64,000 nt of DNA. Source: Gamarada debralockiae. Taxonomy: Eukaryota > Ascomycota > Leotiomycetes > Helotiales > Hyphodiscaceae. The notes under the pieces were generated by a model. The model was not told the DNA's origin. It saw only the letters and a list, made by a program, of their open reading frames with translations, and did not search any database. The stretch is from positions 1-64,000 of the forward strand of contig NXFV01000942.1 of NCBI GenBank assembly GCA_002803225.1, read 5' to 3'. Of this stretch, positions 1 to 11,442 are shown one piece after another (the stretch's first letter is position 1; every line of letters starts with the position of its first letter). A program made the position numbers and the translations under genes.

Positions 1-576
1 TTTTTTTGGGTGTTATGGGAGTCATTTGCCGTATTATTAAAGACCTTCCTTTTCTCCAAGCTAATATCGCCATCCTTGATCACTTTCGAGAAAAAAGGCA
101 CAATGGCTATGGCGAGCGATGCAGTTGTGATATAGAGCACAATCAGCTCAGGCTCTAAGGTAGAGATCCTGGGACGTGGTCGAAGATTGGTGCCAGGTAG
201 AGGGAGAGAGAAAACAAGAGTGCTGCGCCTGCAAAGAAAAACGGGAATTCGCCTTGAAATCTCATTAGCTTCTTCCATTCTCTATTCCCTCCTATACCTC
301 AACCTGAGAAGAATAGTACTTGCGGTATAGAGACGACTTTCTATTTTCTGATGGAAGCGGGGTGTTCTTCTGCTGCGATGTAGCGATACTGGTAGAGCTC
401 ATGTTGAAAGGTTTATTGTTGATGGGCTGCTGCAAATGGTGGTGTAAGTGAGAGGAGACGGGTTGCGATTCCTGTACGCGCTTTGGGGCTGACTATGGCC
501 ATGTTATATGTTAGTTCAGGCGGGGCGGGGCAAGGAAGGAAATTAAGTAGTACGGACTGTGGAAACGCAATAACCA
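1..576. other. Intergenic left edge, no gene seen
   Basis: The window opens with a short T run. Only short ORFs without family resemblance occur on either strand, so I see no supportable gene here. It may be the 5' flank of the ORF at 577. Confidence 0.5.
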
Positions 577-1308
577 ATGCTGCTTGCAGCTTCCATAGCT
601 TCCAAGGCAACTGGCTTCGAAACCCTTTTCACTCGGCAAGAGGCTGCTGATATGGCAGACAATATACTTTCAAATATACCAAGCTCGGTAAAAATCACAG
701 AGGTTAAGGTAAACGGCAACGAACCGGCCAAAGCTCACGTATACGATGAAAAGAAGACAGCAAGTATGAGGCTCTTATCGACGTCTTTTACAATGGTATT
801 GCAATTCACATTTGTCCTACATCATGATATGAGCATTATCAGCAACTCGAGCACAGGATACCTGCTTCTTTTTGTCGCAACCAACAGCTCTCACCACTCA
901 GTCCATCAAATCATGCCCGTCGATCACACTAGTGTGGGACGACGGGACGGCGCCGTGCAAATTCCCACAGGAACAACGCACTGGCCAGGAGGAGGACTGA
1001 AGATTGAGATAGGCCCAGATGCGGCCTTGACTACATACGATGACTTCCAAAACTGGTGGAACCTTGCCAATGGCGGCCCGGGATCGTATTTCGTCCGGGC
1101 TGCCAAGATCTCTCCGTTCGTTGGCTTTAGCCTAGACTATTGGGCGCCAGGCGTCGATGGCACTGGAGTGAACGGCCAATTTGTATTTCGATCAGAGACT
1201 GTTGGGTTTGGGCATGATTTTGAGCCGTCGTACTTTTGCTTTGATGTTTATCCTAGTAACTGCCCGAATAACCAAGGGTTGGGAACACCTACAACTGATG
1301 TGTCATAA
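577..1308 (+). CDS. Hypothetical protein, unrecognised family
   Basis: An uninterrupted 243-codon ORF starts at an ATG at 577 and ends in TAA. I do not recognise the family. The second half (about residues 110-243) is rich in Gly, Pro, Trp and Tyr (for example THWPGGG and FSLDYWAPGVDGTG), which looks like a folded, possibly secreted beta-rich domain. The first half holds a hydrophobic patch (around residues 65-100) that could be a shifted or spliced segment. There is no clear signal peptide at the chosen start, so an upstream exon or a different start is possible. It stands alone between an empty left edge and a repeat-rich stretch. Coding status is supported mainly by length and composition. 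Confidence 0.45.
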   Translation: MLLAASIASKATGFETLFTRQEAADMADNILSNIPSSVKITEVKVNGNEPAKAHVYDEKKTASMRLLSTSFTMVLQFTFVLHHDMSIISNSSTGYLLLFVATNSSHHSVHQIMPVDHTSVGRRDGAVQIPTGTTHWPGGGLKIEIGPDAALTTYDDFQNWWNLANGGPGSYFVRAAKISPFVGFSLDYWAPGVDGTGVNGQFVFRSETVGFGHDFEPSYFCFDVYPSNCPNNQGLGTPTTDVS

Positions 1309-2302
1309 GAGAGGGAAACTTATATATTATTCTGCAACTTTTTTCTTTTCGTGTTTTTGTCTAGTACGGATTCTAGCTAGAATTGGGTAGATTTTGCTTT
1401 TTGCCTCATTCCGTCAGCCTCGTGCCAAAATACTGTAGTGGGGTTTTGTGGTCTATGCGCACGTGGTTCGCAGACACGTGCGCAGGACCAGCATAAATAT
1501 CGCGTTGCGCATGTACTTCATTCTTCAGGCAGTTCACACTCCAACAATACATTCATTATCTCTTGATTCACAGCGCAATCGGGACGCGCTTATACTCGCA
1601 TTTCGCCCCTTCTACAATACTTCAAGTTCTTTCATCAGCACTCAATTACAAATGCAAAAAAGCAAAAGGAACAAGGCGATCCGGCACTGGCTAGCTTAAA
1701 TTAGTAAAGTAAAGATACTGTAACTATATGTTACAGTTGCACATTTAAAGTGTTCCGCGTAGACTTGAAATTATACTGAATCTTTCTGATCTTAGCTCGG
1801 CGTGAGAATGTCTAACTGGAGACTTACTCAAAGAGTCTTTACGAGGTTCTTTGTCACTCTCTTATAGCGAAGTATTTGCTGATACTTGAAAGTCCCACTT
1901 ATATTAAATCTACCTTAATATTAATGTAGTTCAATAAGAGACGGTTCACAGTCAATTACTCTCTAGTCTATAGCATTTTCATCCTCACTACAGACGAATA
2001 TGCAACCGCCGACGAAGGTAAAGTAGAGCAGAATGCTAGTGTGCTATAAAAGGGTTTGATGCTAGTATGCCATGACTAGGTCTCTCCCTACATTTGAGTA
2101 CCCTTCTATCCATCTCACAGCATTTAACCTTCAAGTAGCACCACAAGCCTCCCTCTTCCTCCTCTCACCACTGGTGCCTCAAGTTCTCTGCTTAATAAGC
2201 AGGCCAGCCCGATTGGGAATCACTGACATGGGACCAATTCCTGACACTTGTGATTCTAATCACGTGCACCAGCATCTTTATGTAAGCTAATTCGAAACAC
2301 CT
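1309..2302. other. Intergenic, AT-rich, no gene seen
   Basis: Only short ORFs without recognisable protein families. Base composition becomes AT-rich from about 1700. No structured element stood out apart from the inverted repeat that begins at 2303. Confidence 0.5.
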
Positions 2303-2571
2303 GGTGCACCACCAGTGGGTGTTAAGAATTCGTGACGCACTGACCACCAAAAATCGCTTCCGCAAAAAACAGTCGTCGCTTTCATTAGTATATTAAATTA
2401 TCAAGAACATAATTATATCATCTAAAAGGTTATTAAATGCTTAAGAAGAAGCTTAAATTGCTTCCTGTCAGATTACAAGAGGTTTTGAATGGTTGTTGCT
2501 GTGTTGCTATTCATCCAAGTGTGCGGGAGTTCTGTTAGTGCGTCACGAATTCTGACACCCACTGGTGCACC
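2303..2571. mobile_element. MITE-like element with terminal inverted repeats
   Basis: The arm at 2303-2340 is the reverse complement of 2538-2571 apart from a 3-bp and a 1-bp insertion and one substitution. Both ends read GGTGCACC inward to GAATTCGTGACGCAC. The roughly 197-bp interior is AT-rich and has no coding potential. Size, arms and lack of ORF fit a non-autonomous DNA transposon. I could not identify a clean target duplication. Confidence 0.7.
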
Positions 2572-2977
2572 TTATATTTATGGTGCTTTGCTCCTCAGAC
2601 TTAGAAGAATCAAGTCCGTTTTATACTCTTCAAAATCACATCCTTACCTCGGGTCTCCTACTTCAGCAGGTTGCAGCTCGGACATCCCACTACACTTTAC
2701 AGCTGCCCGATAAATCGATGACTGAATCACAAAAGACGTTGGCGGGCTTAGAGCCGAAGCATGGCACCTACACCTTGCACATCGAGCAACATCGATCATT
2801 CGTAAAGCTTTAACTTCCCTGTAATAGAGAAAAGGCAAATCACATGGGCTAGGAGGCTACACTTCCCTCATCTCCAACTGTCGACCCAGTATCTCCTCCT
2901 CCTTCCATAATCAACGACATGCCTTGTGCGGGTGGGGGCTCGCTAAGGTATAAAAGACCAAACACCCAGATTTTGCA

Positions 2978-3176
2978 GATCGCCTACATTTATAACGTTG
3001 ATGCTGGGAACCTCGGAGCGAAAGCAGGCTTCATCTTCATGGGTACAGGAATAGTTTTCACTGCCATAAGCTGGTGGCTTATCCCAGACACAGCAGGATT
3101 GACGATGGAAGAAGTAGACTGGCTGTACTCCAGAATGTCAGTGCGCGGAAGTTCAAGGAGCATGGGGAGCAGATGA
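2978..3176 (+). pseudogene. Last exon of an MFS sugar transporter (fragment)
   Basis: After an intron-like acceptor (TTTTGCAG) the frame reads about 45 residues matching the end of fungal hexose/alpha-glucoside transporters: the NVDAGNLGAK entry to the last helices, a hydrophobic helix, then IPDTAGLTMEEVDWLY. The PET/PDT-x-GLTxEE motif is the normal end of the membrane domain, so residues map to helices 11-12 and the start of the tail. No other transporter exon lies within the upstream kilobase, and a MITE sits there instead. It is therefore a truncated remnant rather than a working gene. Confidence 0.8.
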
Positions 3177-3796
3177 TTACACTTGGCAAAGCGCGACAAA
3201 GATAATTGAAAGCGTAGGACTCTACAGGTACTTTACATACATACTACATACTATTTCACTGACATTTACTTCTTTCAATGTAACGTCATCGGAATCACTT
3301 GATGAGAATTCCGCCGCGAGGTATTTGACATTTTAAAATTCCATTGAGATAGCCAATCATGTCCACAACAGTACGAAATCGCTCGTAAAAAGGGGGCGCT
3401 AGTGCAGCCGAGGTCGCATCAATATCGTAGCCTCCACCTATCAGCCTGCTTTGACGTTCAGGGGGCCCTGGTTGACAGCCAGCCTGGACCGACTCAATTG
3501 TCCACGTACCCCGACATAAATAAGATTGTGTCCGCAGTTGTTTGATAGAAGGTTTTATGCTTTTGGTGGTCGTTATCTGGAGAGACTGTTTGTCACTACG
3601 AAGCCGACAGCTTCCGCAAGGCTTCGAACGTCCTGTAATCTGCAGGTACGGCTTCAACTCTCCAAGCAGCACCGACAAACCATTTCAGCTCACCAAGCTG
3701 CTTGCCCGCTGCTTCAGTCATTGTATTTTTCACTGAGCGTCACTCTTCACAGTCTCTTCGTGACTTTGTGAGCCAATTCGAGCACGAACGGGCACG
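3177..3796. other. Intergenic; unassigned minus-strand ORF
   Basis: A 127-codon ORF occurs on the minus strand (3295-3678) but shows no motif I recognise and could be chance. The last 150 bases are the promoter side of the RTA1-like gene. Confidence 0.4.
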
Positions 3797-4705
3797 ATGC
3801 CAAGGCCTCATGCGACCGGGGACCTCCTCACACACTGTCATGCCTACATTCATGGTATAGACACGGCCTATGGTTATGTGCCTACCTTCGCTGCAGGAAT
3901 TGTATACTGCATCCTCTTTGGAGCTTCATTTTGCGTACAACTATTCCGAGGATTCAAATACCGTCGCTGGACATGTTATTGCCTCTTCGTCGGATCGTTG
4001 GTGGAATGTATAGGATGGGCAGGAAGAACATGGAACGCGAAATGTCCATACAACAAAACTGCGTTCCTCACCCAAATCTCTACCCTCGTCATTGCGCCCA
4101 TCTTCTTCGCTGCTGCAATCTACTTGATTCTCGCCCGACTCATTGTTAGACGAGGACCTCAGTTTTCACTGCTGAAGCCAAAGGCTTATCTCTGGGTGTT
4201 CTGCTCCTGCGATTTCGTATCTCTTTTCATCCAAGCTGCTGGAGGTGGACTGGCTTCTGCAGAAGCGAACACGAACAAGTCGACGAAGCCTGGGACACAC
4301 TTTATCGTTGCGGGTATCTTGTTCCAACTTCTGAGCATGACGGTCTTCAGTGCCTGCTTTGCGTTCTTCATCTACCGATCAAAACACATCCACACTCCCA
4401 AGAACGAGAAGCTGGTCATCGGGTCCATGACATTGGCGCTGGTCTGTGTGTACATCCGAAGTGCGTACAGAACTGTTGAGTTGTTCCAGGGATGGACTGG
4501 ATTCTTAATCTCACACGAGAGATTTTTCGTTGCGCTCGATGCGGCCATGATGGTTATCGCTGCTTGGTCGCTGAATATTCTTGATCCGGCTGTGCTGTTG
4601 AATGAGGACGACAAGGAGGTTTTCTTGAATCGAGGGGTAGAGACGAGTCATAGCTCAGCTACTGAGGTTGAGGAGCAGGGGGTTGAGGTCGGAAGTGAGA
4701 AGTAG
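3797..4705 (+). CDS. RTA1-like lipid-translocating membrane protein
   Basis: A single-exon ORF encodes 302 residues, the usual size for the RTA1/RSB1 family. About seven hydrophobic helices are visible, with the family-typical stretches SLVECIGWAGR, LLSMTVFSACF and YIRSAYRTVELFQGW. The last of these (about residues 220-236) is the conserved signature near helix 6. The C-terminal tail after about residue 265 is acidic and hydrophilic. In yeast, family members (Rsb1, Rta1) act in the plasma membrane in sphingoid-base export or 7-aminocholesterol resistance; the substrate here is unknown. The start at 3797 is the first in-frame ATG and precedes helix 1 by about 25 residues. Confidence 0.9.
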   Translation: MPRPHATGDLLTHCHAYIHGIDTAYGYVPTFAAGIVYCILFGASFCVQLFRGFKYRRWTCYCLFVGSLVECIGWAGRTWNAKCPYNKTAFLTQISTLVIAPIFFAAAIYLILARLIVRRGPQFSLLKPKAYLWVFCSCDFVSLFIQAAGGGLASAEANTNKSTKPGTHFIVAGILFQLLSMTVFSACFAFFIYRSKHIHTPKNEKLVIGSMTLALVCVYIRSAYRTVELFQGWTGFLISHERFFVALDAAMMVIAAWSLNILDPAVLLNEDDKEVFLNRGVETSHSSATEVEEQGVEVGSEK

Positions 4706-4986
4706 ATGTTTGCCTGGTAGCAGATTAGCATCATTGCAAAAGAGACCTTGGAGTTTAGACAGGCGTTGCTTTATATACAGAATTTTGTGCGGTTCAGAGT
4801 ATCCCCTTGGCTGGCAGCATTACCTCCCGGGACCCTCCCCTGCCTTGATCCACTTCTTTGGTCGATTTCGTTGAGCTATTATCAAGGCTCTCACACGACA
4901 GCTTGCAGTCGAGATCCATCCTTTGATCTTGACAATGATTCGAAGGCTTTGAACCAATCCAACAGGTTCACTCCATTCGCATCCTT

Positions 4987-5970
4987 TTACTGTTCGAGAC
5001 CATTCAAACCCCACTTTACCTCGTTAGCAATCAGCTCTGGTTGAAAATAGTGCACATGGTGAGTGTTTGCCACACCTGAGGCATAGACAAACCTGCTCTG
5101 ACTAGAAAGACTCAAATGTTCCCTTTGCCTTTTCTCGTCAATCTCACCCAATCCTCCAGCCTTCTCCTCAGCGCCTCCCTCGGCTCTTCTTCGCCATTGC
5201 CGTGCTTCACACCCCACTGGTATACTTTCTGGAAACCTACGCATTCATTCCCAAAAATAACACTCAATCTACCATCTCCCAGTAGTTGTTTCCCTCTGAC
5301 CGCCCATTCAAAAGAAACGTACTCTCTTTCATCTACTTCTCCTCCGCCGCGGCATGCTTTTCCACTCTTCGTCACTGAAGATATGGTTTGCTTCCAGCCC
5401 CACAACATGCGCATACGAAGTATCCCCCAACAACGTCGGCCAATCGTCAGGTAACTTCCTTCGTTCAACAGCACTATCCACAATGACCACCCCACCTTGT
5501 TCCCATACAAGAGCAGGAACTCCCTAACCAACACACTGCCGAAGCATTGTCCCACAAAATCCAAGGGAGATGTACTCCCGCGGCTTCTAGAAGTTTGGTC
5601 AATTCCTCGCACCTCTTTTTGGTTGTCGTGGATATGCCGAAGCTGGGAAGGGCGAAGCAGGGTCTGAGGATCGGCTTTTCCCGTATCCCGCACGATCATA
5701 GGCGTAGACCCATGCGAATTGGAACATCAGGCGTTGTACTGTGTTGCTTCCAAAGACCAGCCTCCGATAATGAGAGCGGGCTGATTGGGCAGAGTGCGGG
5801 GTGGACCGGAGGCGGAGAGGGATAGCGAGTGGGAGCCAAGAGTCCAGGAGGAGGAATCGGACACACAAATGTTTCATGACTGGCGATTCTGAATGGATAT
5901 CCCGTCCTCTCATTCTACTTTGCTTTTTCGGTTTATTGGAGGCGTGCCGGAGCTGAGCTTTGGTGGCTTG
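4987..5970 (-). pseudogene. Alpha/beta-hydrolase pseudogene
   Basis: Read on the minus strand, three frames in succession cover one alpha/beta-hydrolase. The first (to about 5630) contains YDRAGYGKS, the strand just before the nucleophile elbow. The second (about 5630-5120) contains VGQCFGSVLVREFL and the cap region. The third (about 5120-4990) gives the C-terminal end with THHVHY, where the catalytic His would lie. Two frame switches break the reading frame. In addition the nucleophile elbow reads G-Q-C-F-G where G-H-S-x-G is expected, so the catalytic Ser is replaced. A MITE lies about 60 bp beyond its 5' end. The gene is not functional as a Ser hydrolase. Confidence 0.75.
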
Positions 5971-6027
5971 GCAGGGTTTGTGAGACTGGCACATGCGAGC
6001 GACTACGGCAGACTAGGGTTGCTCGGC

Positions 6028-6312
6028 TTCCCCGGACAAAGACCCACCCCCAAAACGGCCCAAGCAAAATATATGTGGGCAGAAAAAAAGGCGGTGAAAA
6101 GTTGTGTGGAGGAACATTTAAAAAGAGTCCCATATTCAAAACCTAGAATAAACTATTAAGAGGTCCTTAAGCCAGTCAATAATGCTTTGAAATTTGTTCT
6201 CTACTGTCATATTTAATTTGTAGGTTTTATCTTGCTATTTCTGAGCTGTTTTCGCTGATTTATAGGTGAAAAACTATGGGTCGTTTTGAAGGGCGAGTCT
6301 TTGTCCGGGGAA
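6028..6312. mobile_element. MITE, family B copy 1
   Basis: Terminal inverted repeats of about 34 bp (6028-6061 and 6278-6312) begin TTCCCCGGACAAAGAC at each end. The 216-bp interior is AT-rich and non-coding. The interior and right arm match, in reverse complement, the sequence at 19177-19450, which shows that this is a dispersed repeat family. Confidence 0.85.
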
Positions 6313-6572
6313 CACGAGTGGGTGTGAGGTTGAGTTTGAAGCTGACTAAGCTGTCTCTGATCTTCAGCTTTTGAAACGAATTTTCCTATTCATCTAAAAC
6401 CGGACCGAGAACCCCCAAGGAGCCGATCTGATAACATCTATGCCCTCATCAAAAGACGTGTATTGAACTCTTGAGCTCCCCAATACATCATTTCCTACGG
6501 CCTCGCTATGGAGCTTCAAGCACCCCACCCGTCGTCACAAACGTCGCCTAATAATCTGCACCCGTTTGAAAC

Positions 6573-8216
6573 ATGACTTCCTTCAGAGATCTACCACCAG
6601 AAGTGCTCAGAGAAATCGCATTCCAGGTTCTACTCGCTGACCAGGTCATATCTTCATGTCAGAAGGAAGGCGACATAGTCCACGATGGCCCTCCCCCGAC
6701 CGAGCACAATCCCGAGGCTGTCTCAGCCAACTCCCTGCAGAAGATCTTCACCGGATCTTTCATCCAGGGCCGAGAGGTAGTGCACACTGTTGATACGGAT
6801 CATATGTACAGCGACTCCGAATGGTTCTTCGATTGCATCAACAGCCGCATCAAACGCAAGAGTCTTCTCGCTCTGTCGCTGACTTGCTGGGAGCTCAATC
6901 GAATCGTCGAGCCTGTGCTCTGGGAAATGGTCGAACTGTACGGCGAGATGTGTGTTGGCGACAATCCGATACAAGAATTGCTCTATTCTATTTTCAAAAG
7001 ACCAGTGCGTGCGAAATATACGAAAGCCATTTCCTTGAGACGAGACAGAGACTTTTGGGACATAGTGGATACCGAGGCAGGCGGTCCGCCTTGGAAACTC
7101 CTCGTCGACCAGCCCGAAAGGTTCAAGAACGCCACTGAGAGGGCTGCCGCCTTGATGGCTGTGGAAAACAGGACAGAGACTGATATCCAAGAGTTTCTTG
7201 ACAGCTGCCACGCATCGATCCAGTGGGGCTTGATATGGTTTCTCATGCCCAACATTCGGACGGCAAACTTCCCTCAGTGTCTTCCTTCTTTTTGGGAAAG
7301 GTTCATCGATACCCGGAACATCACTGCGCTGAAGTTCCCGCCCGGTCTTCAGGACCTCCACGAATTTTCGCTATCTTGTGTCCTTGAAGACGGACGATGC
7401 ACCCCCAACTTCTTACTTCCGATCTTCATGCTACCCAGTCTTCGCACCCTCTACTTCGACCACTTCATGTCTTACGATTATGCAGAGAACTGGAACCTCA
7501 TACGACACCCTCAATCTTCATACACGGGCAAATCAGCACTTTTGTCGCTCGACTTCGAGATGTGCGTGCTGCTTCAAGATACCCTTCGAATACTTCTTAA
7601 AATACCGCGAGCCCTCGAAAGCTTTACATGGACTTGGGGGAGGTCTTTCAATCGTCTCACAGGCGAGGGAGCTGAAGGTATCATGACTGCCCTGGAGTCC
7701 CAGGCGGAATCTCTCAAGAGAATACTCTTCCGAGGACCCCCAGATGGTCGCGCCGAAGATTACACCGTCATCGGCGATCTATTTGCTGTTGGATTTCCCA
7801 TGCTTGAAGAACTAGGAATTCCCATCAGCTTGTTGTTGTTTGAGAGGGGGAAAGGGTACCCAATGCCACGAGTCGATACCCCATTACGGACACTCGCCTC
7901 AGCTTTGCCGCCCTCATTGGTCAAGTTGAGACTGTATGTGTATGATGAGTGGTTGTATAGCAATTGGGAGAAAGAGCTGAGAGAGCTCCTCAAGAAGAAA
8001 CCGAAATTCACGCCGAAACTGGGTTATATTTGGATTGAATACTGGATTAGCGCCGAGGAGGGCAAAATGCCTGAATCCCAAGCCGAACTGGAAGAGAGAC
8101 TGAGAAAGACGGACGAGATTCAAAGGTCTTTTCAAGACATCGTTGAGGAAGCTGAGGAGGTTGGTATCAAGCTCGAGATGTTCCTCTGCGGGGCTGGGAG
8201 AAGCCTTTATAGGTGA
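6573..8216 (+). CDS. F-box domain protein
   Basis: A single uninterrupted 547-codon ORF. The N-terminus carries an F-box start (FRDLPPEVLREIAFQVL, residues 4-20), continuing to the LTCWELNRIVEPVLWE segment about 85 residues later; the long insert between box halves is common in fungal versions. The remainder is Leu-rich without clear repeats and resembles the solenoid-like C-terminal part of fungal F-box proteins. By family, it would bind Skp1 and select a target for an SCF ubiquitin ligase; the target cannot be inferred. The ATG at 6573 immediately precedes the F-box. A MITE lies 260 bp upstream. Confidence 0.85.
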   Translation: MTSFRDLPPEVLREIAFQVLLADQVISSCQKEGDIVHDGPPPTEHNPEAVSANSLQKIFTGSFIQGREVVHTVDTDHMYSDSEWFFDCINSRIKRKSLLALSLTCWELNRIVEPVLWEMVELYGEMCVGDNPIQELLYSIFKRPVRAKYTKAISLRRDRDFWDIVDTEAGGPPWKLLVDQPERFKNATERAAALMAVENRTETDIQEFLDSCHASIQWGLIWFLMPNIRTANFPQCLPSFWERFIDTRNITALKFPPGLQDLHEFSLSCVLEDGRCTPNFLLPIFMLPSLRTLYFDHFMSYDYAENWNLIRHPQSSYTGKSALLSLDFEMCVLLQDTLRILLKIPRALESFTWTWGRSFNRLTGEGAEGIMTALESQAESLKRILFRGPPDGRAEDYTVIGDLFAVGFPMLEELGIPISLLLFERGKGYPMPRVDTPLRTLASALPPSLVKLRLYVYDEWLYSNWEKELRELLKKKPKFTPKLGYIWIEYWISAEEGKMPESQAELEERLRKTDEIQRSFQDIVEEAEEVGIKLEMFLCGAGRSLYR

Positions 8217-8749
8217 TCCAAGACGGGCCTAGGGGGCCGGTTTCTTGACAAAGCATTACATTACACCGAAAGGGGAAGTTGTTCTGTCAAAAGTCAAAAA
8301 GGAGGGGTAAATATGATTAATCAGCGTTGTACAGTTCACCGGCGCATTCGTCAAAATTGTGCTCATTTAAACCCCGACGGCTACTCTCTATGAACCCGAA
8401 CTCCAAGTCACGGAATTCCACAAAGTCACGATGTATATCTCGTGATTTGATGACCAAGCTCGAAACGTCCAACCTGTGCTCATCGGCTTACGGACCGACA
8501 TCCCACCTCCCCCACTCTCCCCGAGGACCTCCCGAGACTGCCGCCTCTCCCCGCCTCCCCACTTCTCGTGTTGAGTGACACATCTACCCAACAATGCAGA
8601 GAGATTCAGTAATGTTAGTACATGGCACCTCTTGGTTTGTGAACATCATGTTTTTAAAGATATTTCCCTTCTCAACATAAGCCCACCGTTTTGTTCTCTT
8701 GAAGTTTCATCTGTGTATTTTTCCGAGTTATATCGGGAACGGAACTGAA
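8217..8749. other. Intergenic between F-box and beta-glucosidase genes
   Basis: Contains the 3' end of the F-box gene and the promoter of the beta-glucosidase gene. ORFs here are short and unconvincing. A CT-rich stretch at about 8500-8570 is notable only for composition. Confidence 0.5.
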
Positions 8750-11442
8750 ATGGTTTTCAACGTCGATGAAGTGTTGTCAAAGATTAGCAATGGCGAGAAA
8801 GCGGCTTTATTATCAGGTTGGTGCTCCCATCTGTGATCAGAGAAACAAGATCATGTGACAAAGTTCTCCTGACACTATCTGTCACTCTGAATGTACAGCA
8901 AGCTTTCAACTTCCTCGGAAAAGATGCTGACATATTTCTAGGAATTGACTTTTGGCATACCTTCCCAATCTCAGAACACAACGTCCCCTCCATCCGAGTC
9001 AGTGACGGCCCAAACGGCATCAGGGGAACGAAATGGTTTGCGGGCGAGCTCGCGGCATGTATCCCTTGCGGAACTGCTCTGGGAGCGACTTGGGATAAAT
9101 TACTCTTGAAGAAAGCTGGAAAGCTCCTTGGAGATGAATGTATTGCAAAAGGAGCGCACTGCTGGCTCGGACCCACCATCAATATTCAGCGTTCAACCCT
9201 TGGTGGAAGAGGCTTTGAATCTTTTGCTGAAGACCCTCATCTATCTGGCATCTTAGCCAGTCAGATGATTCAAGGTTGTGAATCCACAGGCGTCATCTCA
9301 ACGGTCAAGCACTTTGTGTGTAATGACCAGGAACACGAACGGAGAGCTGTCGATACCATTGTTACCCCAAGAGCTTTGAGAGAAGTTTATCTGAGACCGT
9401 TCCAGATCGTGGCTAGGGATGCGAATCCGGGAGCTTTAATGACCTCTTATAACAAGGTCAATGGTGTTCACGTTTCGGAAGATCCAACCTTGCTTGAGGG
9501 CTTGGTGAGGAAGGAGTGGGGCTGGGATCCGCTAATAATCAGTGATTGGTACGTTATCATACTTCGAGATTCCAGTGCTTTGGAACGCTGACAACCTCTA
9601 GGTATGGCACCTACTCAGGAGTCGGAGCTATCAACGCCGGATTGGACCTCGAAATGCCAGGCAAAACGAGACACCGTGGACCTGCCGTTGAATTTGCAAT
9701 GTCGTCTCGCCTTATCAAGCAGTCCACGTTAGATACGCGAACCCGCAAAGTACTTCAATTCGTCGAGCGAGCCTCACGACTTAAAGTGTCACCCACAGAA
9801 GGCTCGCGCAATTTCCCAGAAGACCACACACTGAACAGAGAGATCTGTGCGAGCAGCATCGTACTTCTCAAAAATGACAAGAAAGTTCTACCGTTACCGA
9901 AGGAGATTAGGAAGATTGCGCTCATCGGCTCACACATGAAGAATCCCTCCATTACAGGCGGCGGAAGTGCGTCTCTGGAACCTTATTACTCCGTCAGCTT
10001 ATTTGACGCCATTAAAGCGAAGCTGGGACCCGATGTAGAAATTACGTATGAAGTCGGCGCCTACGCACACAAGATGCTTCCACTGATCGATCGACAAATG
10101 AGCAATGCAGCTATTACTTTCTTCAATGAGCCTTCGTCGGTGAAAGACCGTGTCTCTGTTGGCAAAGAGCCGTTGCAGAAAACCAATTTCCAGCTCATGG
10201 ACTATAAGAACCCGAAGCTGAATTTTGATCTCTTCTACGGATCCGTAGAGGCAGACTTCACTCCCGACATCTCAGGCGTCTGGGAATTTGGCCTCGCAGT
10301 CTGTGGAACGGCAGACCTTTACATTGATGATGAGTTGGTCATCGATGATTCGACTGTCCAACGCGCAGGAACTTCCTTCTTCGGGAAAGGTACAGCTGAG
10401 GAGTTTGGTAGAAAAGAATTGGTTGCTGGCAAAGTGTACAAATTGCGCATTGATTTCGGAAGTGCTGCGACGTCGAAAATCAAGAGCCTTGGGACAGTGA
10501 GCTTTGGCGGAGGAGGTGCAAGATTGGGAGCCTGTCCTGTTCTTGATGTGAAAGAGACAATTGAGAAAGCAGCAAGGGTGACTGCTGAGGCGGATTGTGC
10601 GATTTTGTGCACTGGACTGAATGGCGATTGGGAAGGCGAAGGGTTCGATCGCCCCAACATGTCCCTCCCGCCCAACATCGACGAGCTCATCACCAGTGTC
10701 CTCAAAGGTGCACCAAATACCGTCATTGTCAACCAATCTGGCACTCCAGTTTCTATGCCATGGCACAACCTTTCGTCTTCGATAATCCAAGCTTGGTATG
10801 GCGGAAACGAGACGGGGAACGGCATCGCTGATGTGATCTTTGGAGATTTCAATCCCTGTGCGAAGTTGCCTCTGACTTGGCCAGCGGATATTCGCGATAC
10901 TCCTGCGTTTCTGAATTTTGGGAGTACGAAGGGTAGGGTTCTGTACGGTGAGGATGTGTACGTGGGGTACAAGTATTTCGACAAAGTGGAACGACAGCCT
11001 TTGTTTGCGTTTGGGTGAGTCTCAAATTGCGAGCACTTCTCCCTGTTACTGACCAGGTTTCAGCCATGGATTGTCGTACACGACGTTCGCGCTCTCTAAC
11101 CTCTCTATCTCCGACCGCACTTCAATTCTCAAGGTACAAAACACCGGGTCTTCTGCAGGTGCCGAAGTTCTCCAACTCTACATCTCTGCGCCAAACTCCA
11201 TAACTCAACGTCCCGTGAAGGAATTGCATGGATTTGACAAGGTGTTCCTACGGCCTGGTGAGGAAAAGGAGGTTCGGATCAAGATCGACAAGTACGCGAC
11301 GAGTTTCTGGGACGAGAGTGAAGGAAAATGGTGTACTGAGAAGGGCGAATATAAAATTATCGTTGGGACAAGCAGCATGGATTCTGAGAGCTTGGAGGGA
11401 ACAATGGTCGTTGAGAAGACAAGGTGGTGGTTGGGCTTGTAG
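8750..11442 (+). CDS. GH3 beta-glucosidase with PA14 insert, intracellular type
   Basis: Four exons: 8750-8816, 8942-9548, 9602-11014 and 11064-11442, giving 821 residues in one frame. It hydrolyses terminal beta-glucosyl residues of oligosaccharides or glycosides. The N-terminal GH3 barrel has the substrate loop [15 protein letters not shown] and the nucleophile in ISDWYG (Asp at about residue 224). The second GH3 domain follows, split by a PA14 domain (about residues 395-550). A fibronectin III-like domain ends the protein. There is no signal peptide: translation starts MVFNVDEVL just before the barrel, as in cytosolic fungal enzymes of this subgroup. The first splice restores LLSGIDFW and the third restores [11 protein letters not shown], both family-conserved, which supports the exon borders. 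The first intron (125 nt) is long for this gene. Confidence 0.93.

Noticed and set aside
3295..3678. 127-codon minus-strand ORF
   Set aside because: No recognisable motif, no splice continuation and overlapping plus-strand ORFs of similar length.
6723..7361. 212-codon minus-strand ORF inside the F-box gene
   Set aside because: It is the antisense shadow of a clear coding frame and has no motif of its own.
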